A program made the translations under genes and the position numbers. From the NCBI RefSeq assembly GCF_020405185.1, contig NZ_CP084463.1:2976001-3040000 (forward strand): 64,000 nt of DNA. Reading direction: 5' to 3'. This DNA is from Halomicrobium salinisoli (GTDB lineage: Archaea; Halobacteriota; Halobacteria; Halobacteriales; Haloarculaceae). Below the pieces are notes generated by a model that saw only the letters and a list, made by a program, of their open reading frames with translations, was not told where the DNA came from and ran no database searches. This document shows, piece by piece, positions 1 through 9,146 of the stretch. How positions within the stretch are numbered: position 1 is the stretch's first letter; the number at the start of each line of letters is the position of its first letter.

Positions 1-1
1 C

Positions 2-1669
2 TGGTGGTTCACGCTCGATCGGGACGTCCCGGCGAACGCGAGCGTCGAGGTCGACTTCGGGAACGTCGTCACCGAGGACGGGACGGTCGCACGGAACGTG
101 ACAGCGGACGTCGAGACGACCGGCGCTGTCGTCCGCGAGTACGGCGACGCCGACAGCCCCGACGAGGCCGCGTCTCTCTACCGCGGTGAGACCGTCGCGT
201 TCGTCGCAGACGACCTGGACACGGACCTCACGGTCCGCGGTGACGGCGCCGCGATCGACGCGGCGACGAGGGGACTCGTGATGACGTACGATACGTCGCG
301 GCTGGAGTCCGGTGAGACGTATGAGGTCACGTTCGACGGGGCCAGGAAGCAGTACGTCAACGCGTCGCGGCTGAACCTGACCGCGACCGCCGAGCCGTCG
401 AGCGTCGAGCCCAACGAGACGGTCACGATCACCGCGACGGCGAACCGCGGCAACGCGCCCGTCGACGTTCAGGTCCGGAGCGACGACGCCGTGGTCGAGA
501 CGGACCGGTACCTGGGGAGCGACCTACGGGCGACCTTCGAGTACAGGCCTCAGGAGCCAGGCGACTACACGGTGTCCGTCACCGACGTCGAGACGGGACT
601 GACGGCGAACACGTCGCTAACCGTCGAGGCGCCGGACGACGGTCCCGAGGAAACGCCGGGCGACGCTCCCGCCGTTGAGAGCGCCGTCGAGTACGACGGC
701 ACCGTCGAGGTCGTCTTCTCCGAGAACGTCTCCGCCGAGAGCGTCCGCGACGCCACCGTGACCGTCGACGGCTACGAGGTCGACGCGCTCCGGACGGGAT
801 ACGGTCCGCACTGGGAGTTCGTGCTCGACGAGGACGTCCCCGAGAACGCGACGGTCCGTATCGACTTCGGGACCGTGGTCGCCCAGGACGGCGCGACCGC
901 GCGGAACGTCACGACAGACGTCGACGTGTCGAGCGCCGTCGTCCGCGGGGGCGGCAACGCCACCAGCCCCGAGACCGCCGTGAACGTGACTCGGGGCGAA
1001 ACGATAGCGTTCGCCAGCGCGGTCCCGGACACGCGCGTCACGGTTCGCGGCGAGACTACCCTGATCCAGGCGTCGACGCGCGGGGACGCGTACCTGTACG
1101 ACACGAAGGCACTGGATCCGGGTCTCTACGAGGTCACCTTCGGCGAGAACGGGACGCAGTACTTCGCCGTCGAACCGCTGAACCTGACCGCGACCGTCGA
1201 GCCCTCCGTCGTCGAACCTAACGAGACAGTGACGATCGCCGCCGAGGCGAATCGCGACGACGAGCCGGTCGACATCGAGATCCACAGCGACGACACGTTC
1301 GTCACCACCAGTGGTGCGTTCGGGTGGGACGGCCGAGCGACCTACGAGTACAGACCCCAGCAGCCGGGTAACTACACGGTGACCGTCACCGACGCGCGCA
1401 CCGGGATCACCGCCGGCGAGTCCGTGGAAGTCCGTCAGGCCCCGGAGCCCCCGGCCAGCCCCGTCGCGAACGCCACGCCCACCGATCCCGACGGCGACGG
1501 CCTGTACGAGGACCTCAACGGCAACGGCGAGATCGATTACGACGACGTGGTGTCCTACTTCGAGAACGTGGAGAACGACGCGTTGGCCGACCACGTCGAC
1601 GCCTACGACTACAACGGCAACGGCGAGATCGACTACGCCGACCTCGTCGCGCTGTTCGAGCAGGTATAG
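2..1669 (+). CDS. Secreted repeat protein with C-terminal dockerin-like EF-hand module (5' partial)
   Basis: The reading frame is already open at the first bases of the window, because the codons from base 2 repeat a stretch seen again near residue 280, so the N-terminus lies upstream. It holds tandem beta-rich modules: a RGET(V/I)AF segment, an LNLTAT(A/V)EPS segment and a TYEYRPQQPG segment each occur twice. There are many N-glycosylation sequons (NVT, NAT, NET, NLT), as expected for a haloarchaeal surface protein. The last 60 residues contain two calcium-binding-like loops (DPDGDGLYEDLNGNGEIDY and DYNGNGEIDYADL), the pattern of dockerin/EF-hand tails. It ends without a PGF-CTERM anchor. 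Its role is probably at the cell surface or in a secreted complex; substrate unknown. Confidence 0.75.
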   Translation, partial: WWFTLDRDVPANASVEVDFGNVVTEDGTVARNVTADVETTGAVVREYGDADSPDEAASLYRGETVAFVADDLDTDLTVRGDGAAIDAATRGLVMTYDTSRLESGETYEVTFDGARKQYVNASRLNLTATAEPSSVEPNETVTITATANRGNAPVDVQVRSDDAVVETDRYLGSDLRATFEYRPQEPGDYTVSVTDVETGLTANTSLTVEAPDDGPEETPGDAPAVESAVEYDGTVEVVFSENVSAESVRDATVTVDGYEVDALRTGYGPHWEFVLDEDVPENATVRIDFGTVVAQDGATARNVTTDVDVSSAVVRGGGNATSPETAVNVTRGETIAFASAVPDTRVTVRGETTLIQASTRGDAYLYDTKALDPGLYEVTFGENGTQYFAVEPLNLTATVEPSVVEPNETVTIAAEANRDDEPVDIEIHSDDTFVTTSGAFGWDGRATYEYRPQQPGNYTVTVTDARTGITAGESVEVRQAPEPPASPVANATPTDPDGDGLYEDLNGNGEIDYDDVVSYFENVENDALADHVDAYDYNGNGEIDYADLVALFEQV

Positions 1670-1741
1670 GGACCGACTGCCGCGCCGGACGCCACAGTGC
1701 CGCGTGCCAAACCTCTTGCCGCCGGAGTCCTCCCTTCCTGT

Positions 1742-2578
1742 ATGATTCCGCCACTCGCCCGGCGGTTCGTCGCCGGGGAGAGCGCCGCCGAAGTGCTGGA
1801 GCGGGCCCGTCAGTTGCAGGCCCGGGACGTGGGGACGATCTGTAACCGCCTCGGCGAGCACTACGACGAGCGCGGCCCGGCGGACGAGGACGCGGCGGCC
1901 TACTGCCGGCTCGTCGACGACATCGCGGACGCCGACCTGCGGGCCCGCGTCTCGGTCAAGCCCTCCCAGCTCGGCCTGGACGTCGGCGAGGACGTCTTCC
2001 GCGAGAACCTGGCGCGAGTGGTCGAGCGCGCCGACGACCGCGGCGTGTTCGTCTGGCTGGACATGGAGGACCACCCGACGGTGGAGGCGACCCTGAACGC
2101 CTACGAGCACCACGCGAGGGAGACCGGCGGAAACGTCGGCGTCTGCGTCCAGGCCAACCTCCGGCGGACGCGGACCGACCTGGAGCGGCTGGCCGAGCTG
2201 CCGGGGAAGGTCCGACTGGTCAAGGGGGCATACGACCCGCCGGCGGAGGTGGCCTACCGCGACAAACAGCGCGTCGACGCCGAGTTCCGGGACTGCCTGC
2301 GGTACATGTTCACGAACTTCGAGGGCGGCGTGGCGGTGGGGAGCCACGATCCCGAGATGCTGTCGCTGGCGGACTCGCTGCACGAGGAGTTCGGCACGCC
2401 CTACGAGGTGCAGATGCTGATGGGCGTCCGGGAGGACGCGCTGTTCGACCTCGCGGACGACTGCGAGGTCTGGCAGTACGCCCCCTACGGCGACCGGTGG
2501 CTGTCGTACTTCTACCGGCGGGTGATGGAGCGTCGACAGAACGCCCTGTTCGCGCTGCGGGCGATCCTGAGCGGCTAG
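1742..2578 (+). CDS. Proline dehydrogenase (FAD-dependent)
   Basis: The 278-residue product matches monofunctional proline dehydrogenase, which oxidises proline to pyrroline-5-carboxylate with FAD. The barrel motifs are visible in order: VSVKPSQLGLD, VWLDMEDH, GVCVQANLRR, VRLVKGAYDPP, VGSHDPEML, YEVQMLMG, and the substrate-binding end YAPYGDRWLSYFYRR. An upstream ATG exists at 1697, but the ATG at 1742 begins the conserved part (MIPPLARRF) and is preferred. The gene stands alone between the surface protein and a DUF502 membrane protein. Confidence 0.9.
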   Translation: MIPPLARRFVAGESAAEVLERARQLQARDVGTICNRLGEHYDERGPADEDAAAYCRLVDDIADADLRARVSVKPSQLGLDVGEDVFRENLARVVERADDRGVFVWLDMEDHPTVEATLNAYEHHARETGGNVGVCVQANLRRTRTDLERLAELPGKVRLVKGAYDPPAEVAYRDKQRVDAEFRDCLRYMFTNFEGGVAVGSHDPEMLSLADSLHEEFGTPYEVQMLMGVREDALFDLADDCEVWQYAPYGDRWLSYFYRRVMERRQNALFALRAILSG

Positions 2579-2689
2579 GCGTCGCTGCGGTCCGATCCGA
2601 CCGGGGCCGGGCTCGCCTCGATTCGGGCGCCCGCTGCCGTCGCGCGACAATGGAGAAGGCTCATAACCGGGGCGGGCCACTCGGTTGAC

Positions 2690-3364
2690 ATGGCGTCGGC
2701 CTCGTGGAAGCGCGACTTCGCGAGCGGACTCATCGTCCTGCTCCCCGTCCTGGTCACCATCTACGTCCTCGCGTACCTCTACGGAATCCTGGCCGGACTG
2801 CCGTTCGCGGCCGACATCACCGAAGAGACCCTCGGCGAGCTCGGCCTGCCCGCCGTCCTCCAGTCGGCGGCCGTGGTCACGTTCATCCGCGTCGCCACGA
2901 CGCTGGGCGTGTTCGTGCTCCTGGTGTTCTCGATCGGCTACCTCATGCGGACGGCCTTCGGCGACCTCATGGAGAGCGCGCTGGACGACCTGATGAACCA
3001 GGTGCCCGGGCTGCGGGTGGTGTACAACGCGTCGAAGATGGCGGTCGAGACGGCGGTCTCCGGCACCGACGAACTCCAGAAGCCGGTGAAGATCGAGACC
3101 TGGGACGGGATGCGGATGACCGCGTTCAAGACCGGCAAGACGACCGGCGACGGGCGTGACGTCCTCTTTCTCCCGACCGCGCCGAACATCACCACCGGCT
3201 ACGTCGTCGAGGTCGAACCGGACCGGTACGAGGAGCTGGACGAGCGCGTCGAGGACGCGCTGACACGGATCCTCTCGGCCGGGTTCGGCGACTCCGACCG
3301 GGACAGCGTCCAGCTGCCGATCAACGCTCAGGACGGCCAGGAGAGCGAGGCCGCGGACGACTGA
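2690..3364 (+). CDS. DUF502 family membrane protein
   Basis: The 224-residue product begins with a hydrophobic helix (FASGLIVLLPVLVTIYVLAY), has a second one near residues 63-88 (VVTFIRVATTLGVFVLLVFSIGYL), then a soluble domain containing the DUF502 signature VPGLRVVYNASKMAVETAV and FLPTAPNITTGYVVEV. The family is widespread in bacteria and archaea and its biochemical role is not settled. The acidic C-terminal tail is typical of haloarchaea. It lies about 110 bp after the proline dehydrogenase gene. Confidence 0.85.
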   Translation: MASASWKRDFASGLIVLLPVLVTIYVLAYLYGILAGLPFAADITEETLGELGLPAVLQSAAVVTFIRVATTLGVFVLLVFSIGYLMRTAFGDLMESALDDLMNQVPGLRVVYNASKMAVETAVSGTDELQKPVKIETWDGMRMTAFKTGKTTGDGRDVLFLPTAPNITTGYVVEVEPDRYEELDERVEDALTRILSAGFGDSDRDSVQLPINAQDGQESEAADD

Positions 3365-3451
3365 GACAGACTGCCGTCAGTCGGGTCCGGACGTTCTCGA
3401 GCCGACGCGACTGCGAGCGCCGGGGCCGCCGACCGGGCCGCGACGTCGCGA

Positions 3452-4393
3452 CTACGCCTCGACATCGGTGAACCAGTCGTCGTACTCGGCAGGCCGCTCC
3501 TCGAAGAGGTCGAAAAAGGCCGACTGGATGTCGTCGGTGACCGGGCCCTTCGTGCCGGCGCCGATCTGGTTGTCGTCGACGCTGCGGATGGGCGTCACCT
3601 CGGCCGCGGTGCCGGTGAAGAACAGCTCGTCGGCGGTGTACAGCTCGCCCCGCGAGATGGTCGTCTCGTGGACCGTATAGCCCATGTCCTCGGCGAGCGT
3701 GATTGCGGTCCGGCGGGTGATCCCGTCGAGGATGGACTCGGACAGGCCCGTCGTGTAGATCTCGCCGTCGCGCACCAGGAAGATGTTCTCGCCGGGGCCC
3801 TCGGCGACGTTGCCCTCCTCGTTGAGGACGATGGCCTCGGTGTAGTCGTTGCCACGGGCCTCCAGCGACGCGAGGACGCTGTTGACGTACGGACCGGTCG
3901 TCTTGGCGTTCGTGGGGATCTCGTCGGAGGAGTACTTCCGCCAGGAGGAGACGGCGACGTCGACGCCCTCCTCCAGGGCCTCCTCGCCGAGGTAGGCGCC
4001 CCACGGCCAGGCCGCGATGGCCGTCTCGACGGGCGACTGGCTGGGGTTGAGCCCGAGCGGGCCGTAGCCGTAGAAGGCGATCGGGCGGATGTAGCACGAT
4101 TCCAGCCCCTCGCTGCGGATCAGCTCGATCGTCGCCTCCGTCAGCTCCGCGGGCTCGTAGGGGATCTCGATGTCGTAGACCTTCGCCGACTCGTAGAGCC
4201 GGTCGAGGTGCTCGTCCCACCGGAAGATGGCCGGCCCCTCGGCGGTGTCGTAGCACCGGACGCCCTCGAAGACGCCCGTGCCGTAGTGGAGCGCGTGCGT
4301 GAGGACGTGGACCTGCGCGTCCTCGAAGTCGACGAACTCGCCGTCCTGCCAGATGCGGTCGACGCCCTCGAACATCTCCGGGCGCTCGCTCAT
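3452..4393 (-). CDS. ilvE: Branched-chain amino acid aminotransferase
   Basis: The 313-residue product is a class IV PLP aminotransferase of the IlvE type, catalysing the last step in valine, leucine and isoleucine synthesis. Diagnostic stretches are THALHYGTGVFEGVRCY near residue 32, IRPIAFYGYGPLGLNP, the PLP lysine K164 in TNAKTTGPYVNSVLA, and EGPGENIFLV with GITRRTAI. Length is normal for the family. It is convergent with the DUF502 gene. Confidence 0.95.
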   Translation of the reverse strand: MSERPEMFEGVDRIWQDGEFVDFEDAQVHVLTHALHYGTGVFEGVRCYDTAEGPAIFRWDEHLDRLYESAKVYDIEIPYEPAELTEATIELIRSEGLESCYIRPIAFYGYGPLGLNPSQSPVETAIAAWPWGAYLGEEALEEGVDVAVSSWRKYSSDEIPTNAKTTGPYVNSVLASLEARGNDYTEAIVLNEEGNVAEGPGENIFLVRDGEIYTTGLSESILDGITRRTAITLAEDMGYTVHETTISRGELYTADELFFTGTAAEVTPIRSVDDNQIGAGTKGPVTDDIQSAFFDLFEERPAEYDDWFTDVEA

Positions 4394-4608
4394 CGGCGGT
4401 CCCCCCGGAGTTCGGCCTCGGTACCCCGTTCACGCGGTGTCTCTGGAGCCATATCGGCCCCTAGATGGCCACCGTTAAGAGCCTTAACTATCCGTGCCAG
4501 CGTCTCCCGTACTGGCGCCAGTGCTGTACCCGGATCGACCCGGTCCCGGTTTACGCTGCTGATAATCGGCCCCGAGCGTTCATGGCTCGCGACGAGAGAG
4601 CGGGGCGT

Positions 4609-5271
4609 ATGACGCGATGGCTCGACCGGGCGGAGGAACTGCTCTACGAGGGCGAGGAGACGGTCGAGCGGGTGTCGACCGGCGAGGGCGGCGTCGTGGT
4701 CACGACTCACCGCGTCCTGGCGTTCACGCCCGACGCCGAGGGAAGCAACTACGAGGCCGTCGAACGGCCGAACGTGGCCGGCGTCGAGCGGGAGGCGACC
4801 GGGGAGCAACGCCTCCTGGGCCTCGCGGCGAAGGTCCTCGTCGTCGGCCTCGCGCTGACCGGGGCCGGGCTGGCCATCGACATGGACTCGCTGATAGGCG
4901 ACGTCTCGCTGTCGAGCGGGACCGGTGCCGTGGGCATGGGCGGCGTCCTCTCGACCGTCCAGACGATGCTCGACCTGCTGGCGCACCTGGACGAGGTCGT
5001 GACCGTCGTCGGGGCGCTGGCGCTGCTGGTGGGAACAGCTCTTCTGGGCGCGTACGCGTACACTCGCCGGCGCGTTCTGGTCGTCGAGGTCGCCGGCGAC
5101 GAGGACGTCGCGGTGCCGGTGTCCGGCGACGACGGCGGGGACGGGACCGGCGGATTCGTGCCCGACGGGGCCGGGAACGAGGCCGCCGGTGCCGGCGGTC
5201 CGTCGGGCGACGGCCCCGACGCGGATCCGGCCGACAGGCTGGAGCGGGCGATCCGGCCCGACGAGCGGTGA
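4609..5271 (+). CDS. Membrane protein with PH-like N-terminal domain
   Basis: The 220-residue product starts with a segment like bacterial PH domains ([20 protein letters not shown] then [10 protein letters not shown]). A hydrophobic segment follows near residues 77-97 ([20 protein letters not shown]) and another near 125-145. The tail is long and rich in Gly and Asp. An ATG at 4582 is also in frame; 4609 is chosen because it starts the conserved region. I do not recognise a specific function. Confidence 0.65.
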   Translation: MTRWLDRAEELLYEGEETVERVSTGEGGVVVTTHRVLAFTPDAEGSNYEAVERPNVAGVEREATGEQRLLGLAAKVLVVGLALTGAGLAIDMDSLIGDVSLSSGTGAVGMGGVLSTVQTMLDLLAHLDEVVTVVGALALLVGTALLGAYAYTRRRVLVVEVAGDEDVAVPVSGDDGGDGTGGFVPDGAGNEAAGAGGPSGDGPDADPADRLERAIRPDER

Positions 5272-5359
5272 GCGTCGCCGGACGAGGCCCCCCGCTCCGC
5301 GGTCGGGGACGGCCGCGGTGCGTGACGTTCAACCGCGTCGAGCGCGTGAGGTGGAATCG

Positions 5360-7087
5360 ATGGACGCCGCGACGGTTCGCGACCGGGCCGCCGACCTGCC
5401 GCGGGAGCCCGGCGTGTACCACTTCGTCGCCGACCGGGTGCTGTACGTGGGCAAGGCCGTCGACCTGCGGGACCGGGTGCGCTCGTACGCTGACCCCCGC
5501 TCGACCCGCATCGCGCGGATGGTCGAGCGCGCCGAGGGGATCGAGTACAGCGTCACCGACACCGAGACGCAGGCGCTGCTGCTCGAGGCCAACCTCATCA
5601 AGCGCCACCAGCCGCAGTACAACGTCCGGCTGAAGGACGACAAGTCCTACCCGCTGGTCCAGTTGACGGACCACCCAGTCCCGCGGATCCAGGTCACTCG
5701 CGACCCCGAGGAGGGGGCGACCGTCTACGGCCCGTTCACCGACAAGGGCCGCGTGGAGACGGTCGTGAAGGCCCTGCGTGAGACCTACGGGCTCCGTGGC
5801 TGCTCCGATCACAAGTACCAGGGCCGGGACCGTCCCTGCCTCGACTACGAGATGGGGATCTGCACCGCGCCCTGCACCGGCGAGATCGGCGAGGAGGCCT
5901 ACGCCGAGGACGTCGAGAGCGTCCGGCGGTTCTTCGAGGGCGAGGCGGGAGTGCTCGCCGATCCGCTGCGCCGCGAGATGACGGCCGCCTCCGAGGACGC
6001 CAACTTCGAGCGGGCGGCGAACCTCCGGGACAAACTGGAGGCCGTCCAGCGCCTGCACGGCGACGCCGACGACGCCGTCCAGACGACGGGCGACGAGCGC
6101 GCGATGGACGTGCTCGGCGCGGTCCGCGAGGGCGAGCGGGCCACCGTCGCGCGACTGCACGCCAGCGACGGTCAGCTGGTCGACCGCGAGCGCCACCGGC
6201 TGGACGCCCCCGAGGGCGACGGCGTCGGCGAGGTGCTGGGCGCCTTCATCACGCAGTACTACGCCGAGCGGGACCTGCCCGACGCGGTGCTGTGCTCGGA
6301 GCGACCGGACGAGGACGTCGTCGAGTGGCTCGCCGGCGAGGGCGTCGACGTCCGCGTCCCCGGCGCCGGCCGCGAGGCCACGCTCGTCGACCTCGCGCTG
6401 AAGAACGCCCGCCGGTCCGGCCCCGCCCGCGACGAGACGGCGGCGCTGGCCGACGCGCTCGGCCTCGACGCCGCCGACCGCGTCGAGGGGTTCGACGTGA
6501 GCCACGCCCACGGCAAGTCCGTCGTCGGCTCGAACGTGACCTTCGTCGACGGGAGCCCGGAGAAGGCCGACTACCGACGGAAGAAGCTCACCGAGGCGAA
6601 CGACGACTACGGCAACATGCGCGAACTCGTCCGCTGGCGGGCCGAGCGCGCCGTCGAGGGCCGGGACGACCGGCCGGACCCGGACCTCCTGCTGATCGAC
6701 GGCGGCGAGGGGCAGCTCGGCGCGGCCCGCGACGCGCTTGCGCTGACGGGGTGGGACGTGCCCGCCGTCGCGCTCGCGAAGGAGGAGGAACTGGTCGTGA
6801 CGCCGTCGGGCACCCGCGACTGGGGCGACGACGACGAGCGCCTCCACCTCCTCCAGCGCGTCCGCGACGAGGCCCACCGCTTCGCCGTCCAGTACCACCA
6901 GACCGTCCGCGACGACGTGGGGACCGCGCTGGACGAGGTACCCGGCGTCGGCCCGGAGACCCGCAAGCGCCTGCTCCGCCGGTTCGGCAGCGTCGACGGC
7001 GTGCGCGAGGCCTCCGAGGACGAGCTGCTGGCCGTCGACGGCGTCGGCGAGGCGACCGCCGACACCATCGCCAGTCACCTGTCCTGA
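5360..7087 (+). CDS. uvrC: Excinuclease ABC subunit C
   Basis: The 575-residue product is UvrC, which makes the dual incisions in nucleotide excision repair. In order: GIY-YIG nuclease near residues 10-85 ([20 protein letters not shown]), cysteine cluster [22 protein letters not shown] motif ([15 protein letters not shown]) that contacts UvrB, the RNase H-like domain with [18 protein letters not shown], and a C-terminal helix-hairpin-helix pair ([30 protein letters not shown]). The start at 5360 gives the normal N-terminus; the in-frame upstream ATG at 5189 would add an unlikely Arg-rich tail. uvrB lies about 6.6 kb downstream on the other strand; uvrA is not in the window. Confidence 0.97.
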   Translation: MDAATVRDRAADLPREPGVYHFVADRVLYVGKAVDLRDRVRSYADPRSTRIARMVERAEGIEYSVTDTETQALLLEANLIKRHQPQYNVRLKDDKSYPLVQLTDHPVPRIQVTRDPEEGATVYGPFTDKGRVETVVKALRETYGLRGCSDHKYQGRDRPCLDYEMGICTAPCTGEIGEEAYAEDVESVRRFFEGEAGVLADPLRREMTAASEDANFERAANLRDKLEAVQRLHGDADDAVQTTGDERAMDVLGAVREGERATVARLHASDGQLVDRERHRLDAPEGDGVGEVLGAFITQYYAERDLPDAVLCSERPDEDVVEWLAGEGVDVRVPGAGREATLVDLALKNARRSGPARDETAALADALGLDAADRVEGFDVSHAHGKSVVGSNVTFVDGSPEKADYRRKKLTEANDDYGNMRELVRWRAERAVEGRDDRPDPDLLLIDGGEGQLGAARDALALTGWDVPAVALAKEEELVVTPSGTRDWGDDDERLHLLQRVRDEAHRFAVQYHQTVRDDVGTALDEVPGVGPETRKRLLRRFGSVDGVREASEDELLAVDGVGEATADTIASHLS

Positions 7088-7183
7088 CGAGTAGCCGCGG
7101 CCGCTCGGGTCGACGTCGCCCGCTCCGCCGACCGCGGACACTCATTTATTGCTTCGTCGACAAGTATCGGACGAGGCACCAGC

Positions 7184-7567
7184 ATGGCCGACGACACCGC
7201 CACGATCGAACTGAGCCGGCCGGAGGCCCGGGAAGTGATCAACGCGCTCTCGACGGAGATCGCCACCGAGTCGGGCCCGGAGGAGGAGCGCGCGCTCAAC
7301 GTGCGGGAGTTCCTGCAGCGCGAGTTCGACTTCGAGGACTCGGACTTCAGCGACCACGACGACGACGGCGGGATCTTCACGCTGTCCCCGGCGGCCTGGT
7401 TCGGCGACGACGACGAGGACACCCACGACGTACAGCTGTCCCGGAGCGAGGCCGTCGAGGTCGACCTCGCGCTGGCCGAACAGGAGGGCTCCTCGGAGGG
7501 CGAGGCGGAGACGATCATGGACCTCCGCGAGCGGCTCGACGAGGCGTTCGACCTGGGACGAGGATAA
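7184..7567 (+). CDS. Conserved small acidic haloarchaeal protein
   Basis: The 127-residue, strongly acidic product contains a twice-used pattern: ELSRPEAREVINALSTE near the N-terminus and QLSRSEAVEVDLALAEQ near residue 85, which suggests an internal duplication. I recognise no catalytic motif. It is separated from the aldehyde dehydrogenase gene by about 217 bp holding an AT-rich element. Confidence 0.6.
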   Translation: MADDTATIELSRPEAREVINALSTEIATESGPEEERALNVREFLQREFDFEDSDFSDHDDDGGIFTLSPAAWFGDDDEDTHDVQLSRSEAVEVDLALAEQEGSSEGEAETIMDLRERLDEAFDLGRG

Positions 7568-7612
7568 GGCCGGACTCTCGCTCCCGTCGCACCCCCGGAC
7601 CAGACGAATCCG

Positions 7613-7644
7613 GTATTCGATATAGCGTTGTAGAATTTATCATC
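7613..7644 (+). repeat. AT-rich element, copy E1 (GATATAGC...ATTTATC)
   Basis: This copy has ATTCGATATAGC, four variable bases, TA, two bases, then ATTTATC. It shares 21 of 27 positions with the copy at 12467. It lies in the intergenic region upstream of the aldehyde dehydrogenase gene, but that gene has its own TATA-like GGTTAACC at 7754-7761, 24-31 nt before the start codon, so E1 is not its obvious core promoter. Confidence 0.5.
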
Positions 7645-7784
7645 CGATCAGCGGCGCCGAACCGGTGTGAAGCGACGGCTGTCGAACTACCGCTCTCTCG
7701 GCCGTTTTGCGACCTCTCGGCGAACAATCCCGCCGATCCTGTTAGCAGTTCAAGGTTAACCGTCTGGGACTCGAATCCGAAGCC

Positions 7785-9146
7785 ATGGACGCCGTCAACC
7801 CCGCCACCGGCGAGGCGGTCGAATCGTACGAGGACCACACCGAGGCGGACGTCGACGAGGCCCTCGACCGGGCGACAGACGCGTTCGAGGAGTGGAAGGA
7901 GCGGCCGCTGCGGGAGCGCGAGCAGCTCCTCGAGAACGCGGCCGAGGTGCTGCGGGAGAACAGGCGCGAGTACGCCGAGATCATGGCCCGCGAGATGGGC
8001 AAGCCGATCGACCAGGGGATCTCGGAGATCGAGAAGTGCGCCTGGGGCTGCGATCACTACGCCGAGAACGCGAGCGACTACCTGGAACCAGAGCACCACC
8101 CGAGCCCGCCGGGATCGACGGTCAAGACGGTCTACGAGCCGCTCGGTCCCGTGCTGGCCGTGATGCCGTGGAACTTCCCGTTCTGGCAGGTGTTCCGCTT
8201 CGCCGCGCCCTACGTGACGGCCGGCAACGTCGGCCTGCTCAAGCACGCCTCCAACGTGCCGGGCTGCGCCGTGGCCATCGAGGAGGTGTTCCGCGAGGCC
8301 GGCTACCCCGAGGGCGTCTTCCAGTCGCTGCTGATCCCCTCGGACCTCGTCGACGACGCGCTCGAGGACGACCGCGTCCGTGCCGCGACGCTGACCGGCA
8401 GCGGCCCCGCCGGCCGATCCGTGGCCGCCACCGCCGGGGAGAACCTCAAGAAGACCGTGCTGGAACTGGGCGGCAGCGACCCGTTCGTCGTCCTCGACGA
8501 CGCGGACCTCGACGAGGCCGCAGAGACCGGTGCGTGGGCCCGCAACCAGAACGCCGGCCAGTCCTGCATCGCCGCCAAGCGCTTTATCGTCCACACGGAC
8601 GTCTACGACGACTTCCTCGACCGCTTCGTCGACGAGATCGAGAGCCTCACCGTCGGCGACCCGATGGACGAGGACGTCGACGTCGGGCCCCAGGCCCGCG
8701 AGGACCTCATGGCGGACCTCCACGAGCAGGTCGAGGACAGCGTCGACGCCGGCGCGACCGTCGTCACCGGCGGCGAACCCATGGACCGCGAGGGCGCCTT
8801 CTACCCGCCGACGGTCCTGACCGACGTCCCGGAGGGCTGTCCCGCCGACGACGAGGAGCTGTTCGGCCCCGTCGCGGCCGTCTGGGAGGTCGCAGACGAC
8901 GAGGCGGCCGTCGAGAAGGCAAACGACACCCAGTTCGGCCTCGGCGCCAGCGTCTGGACGGCGGACCGCGAGCGCGGCGAGCGGATCGCCCGCCGGATCG
9001 ACGCCGGCTGCACCTACGTCAACCAGCTCGTCAAGTCCGATCCCCGCGTCCCGTTCGGCGGGGTCAAGGAGTCGGGCTACGGCCGCGAACTGTCCGAGGC
9101 GGGGATCCACGAGTTCGTCAACCGCAAGACGGTGTGGATAGAATGA
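7785..9146 (+). CDS. NAD(P)-dependent aldehyde dehydrogenase
   Basis: The 453-residue product is an aldehyde dehydrogenase of the succinate-semialdehyde dehydrogenase group. Visible motifs are VMPWNFPFWQVFRF, TLTGSGPAGRSVA, the general base E227 in VLELGGSDPF, and the catalytic cysteine C261 in NAGQSCIAAKRF. The C-terminus has PFGGVKESGYGREL. Its stop overlaps the start of the next gene by four bases (ATGA), so the two are cotranscribed. The exact aldehyde is not predictable from sequence. Confidence 0.9.
   Translation: MDAVNPATGEAVESYEDHTEADVDEALDRATDAFEEWKERPLREREQLLENAAEVLRENRREYAEIMAREMGKPIDQGISEIEKCAWGCDHYAENASDYLEPEHHPSPPGSTVKTVYEPLGPVLAVMPWNFPFWQVFRFAAPYVTAGNVGLLKHASNVPGCAVAIEEVFREAGYPEGVFQSLLIPSDLVDDALEDDRVRAATLTGSGPAGRSVAATAGENLKKTVLELGGSDPFVVLDDADLDEAAETGAWARNQNAGQSCIAAKRFIVHTDVYDDFLDRFVDEIESLTVGDPMDEDVDVGPQAREDLMADLHEQVEDSVDAGATVVTGGEPMDREGAFYPPTVLTDVPEGCPADDEELFGPVAAVWEVADDEAAVEKANDTQFGLGASVWTADRERGERIARRIDAGCTYVNQLVKSDPRVPFGGVKESGYGRELSEAGIHEFVNRKTVWIE

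Noticed and set aside
617..2680. 687-codon open frame on the minus strand across the surface protein and proline dehydrogenase genes
   Set aside because: It is antisense to two well-supported genes, has Arg/Gly/Val-rich shadow composition and no recognisable domain. High GC creates long stop-free frames.
4724..7141. 805-codon minus-strand frame opposite uvrC
   Set aside because: uvrC on the plus strand has all expected motifs; the minus frame shows only the complement-like repeat composition of high-GC coding DNA.
7741..7784. tRNA-like stretch (GGGACTCGAATCC) before the aldehyde dehydrogenase
   Set aside because: There is no acceptor stem, D-arm or anticodon arm; the stretch is part of a normal promoter region.
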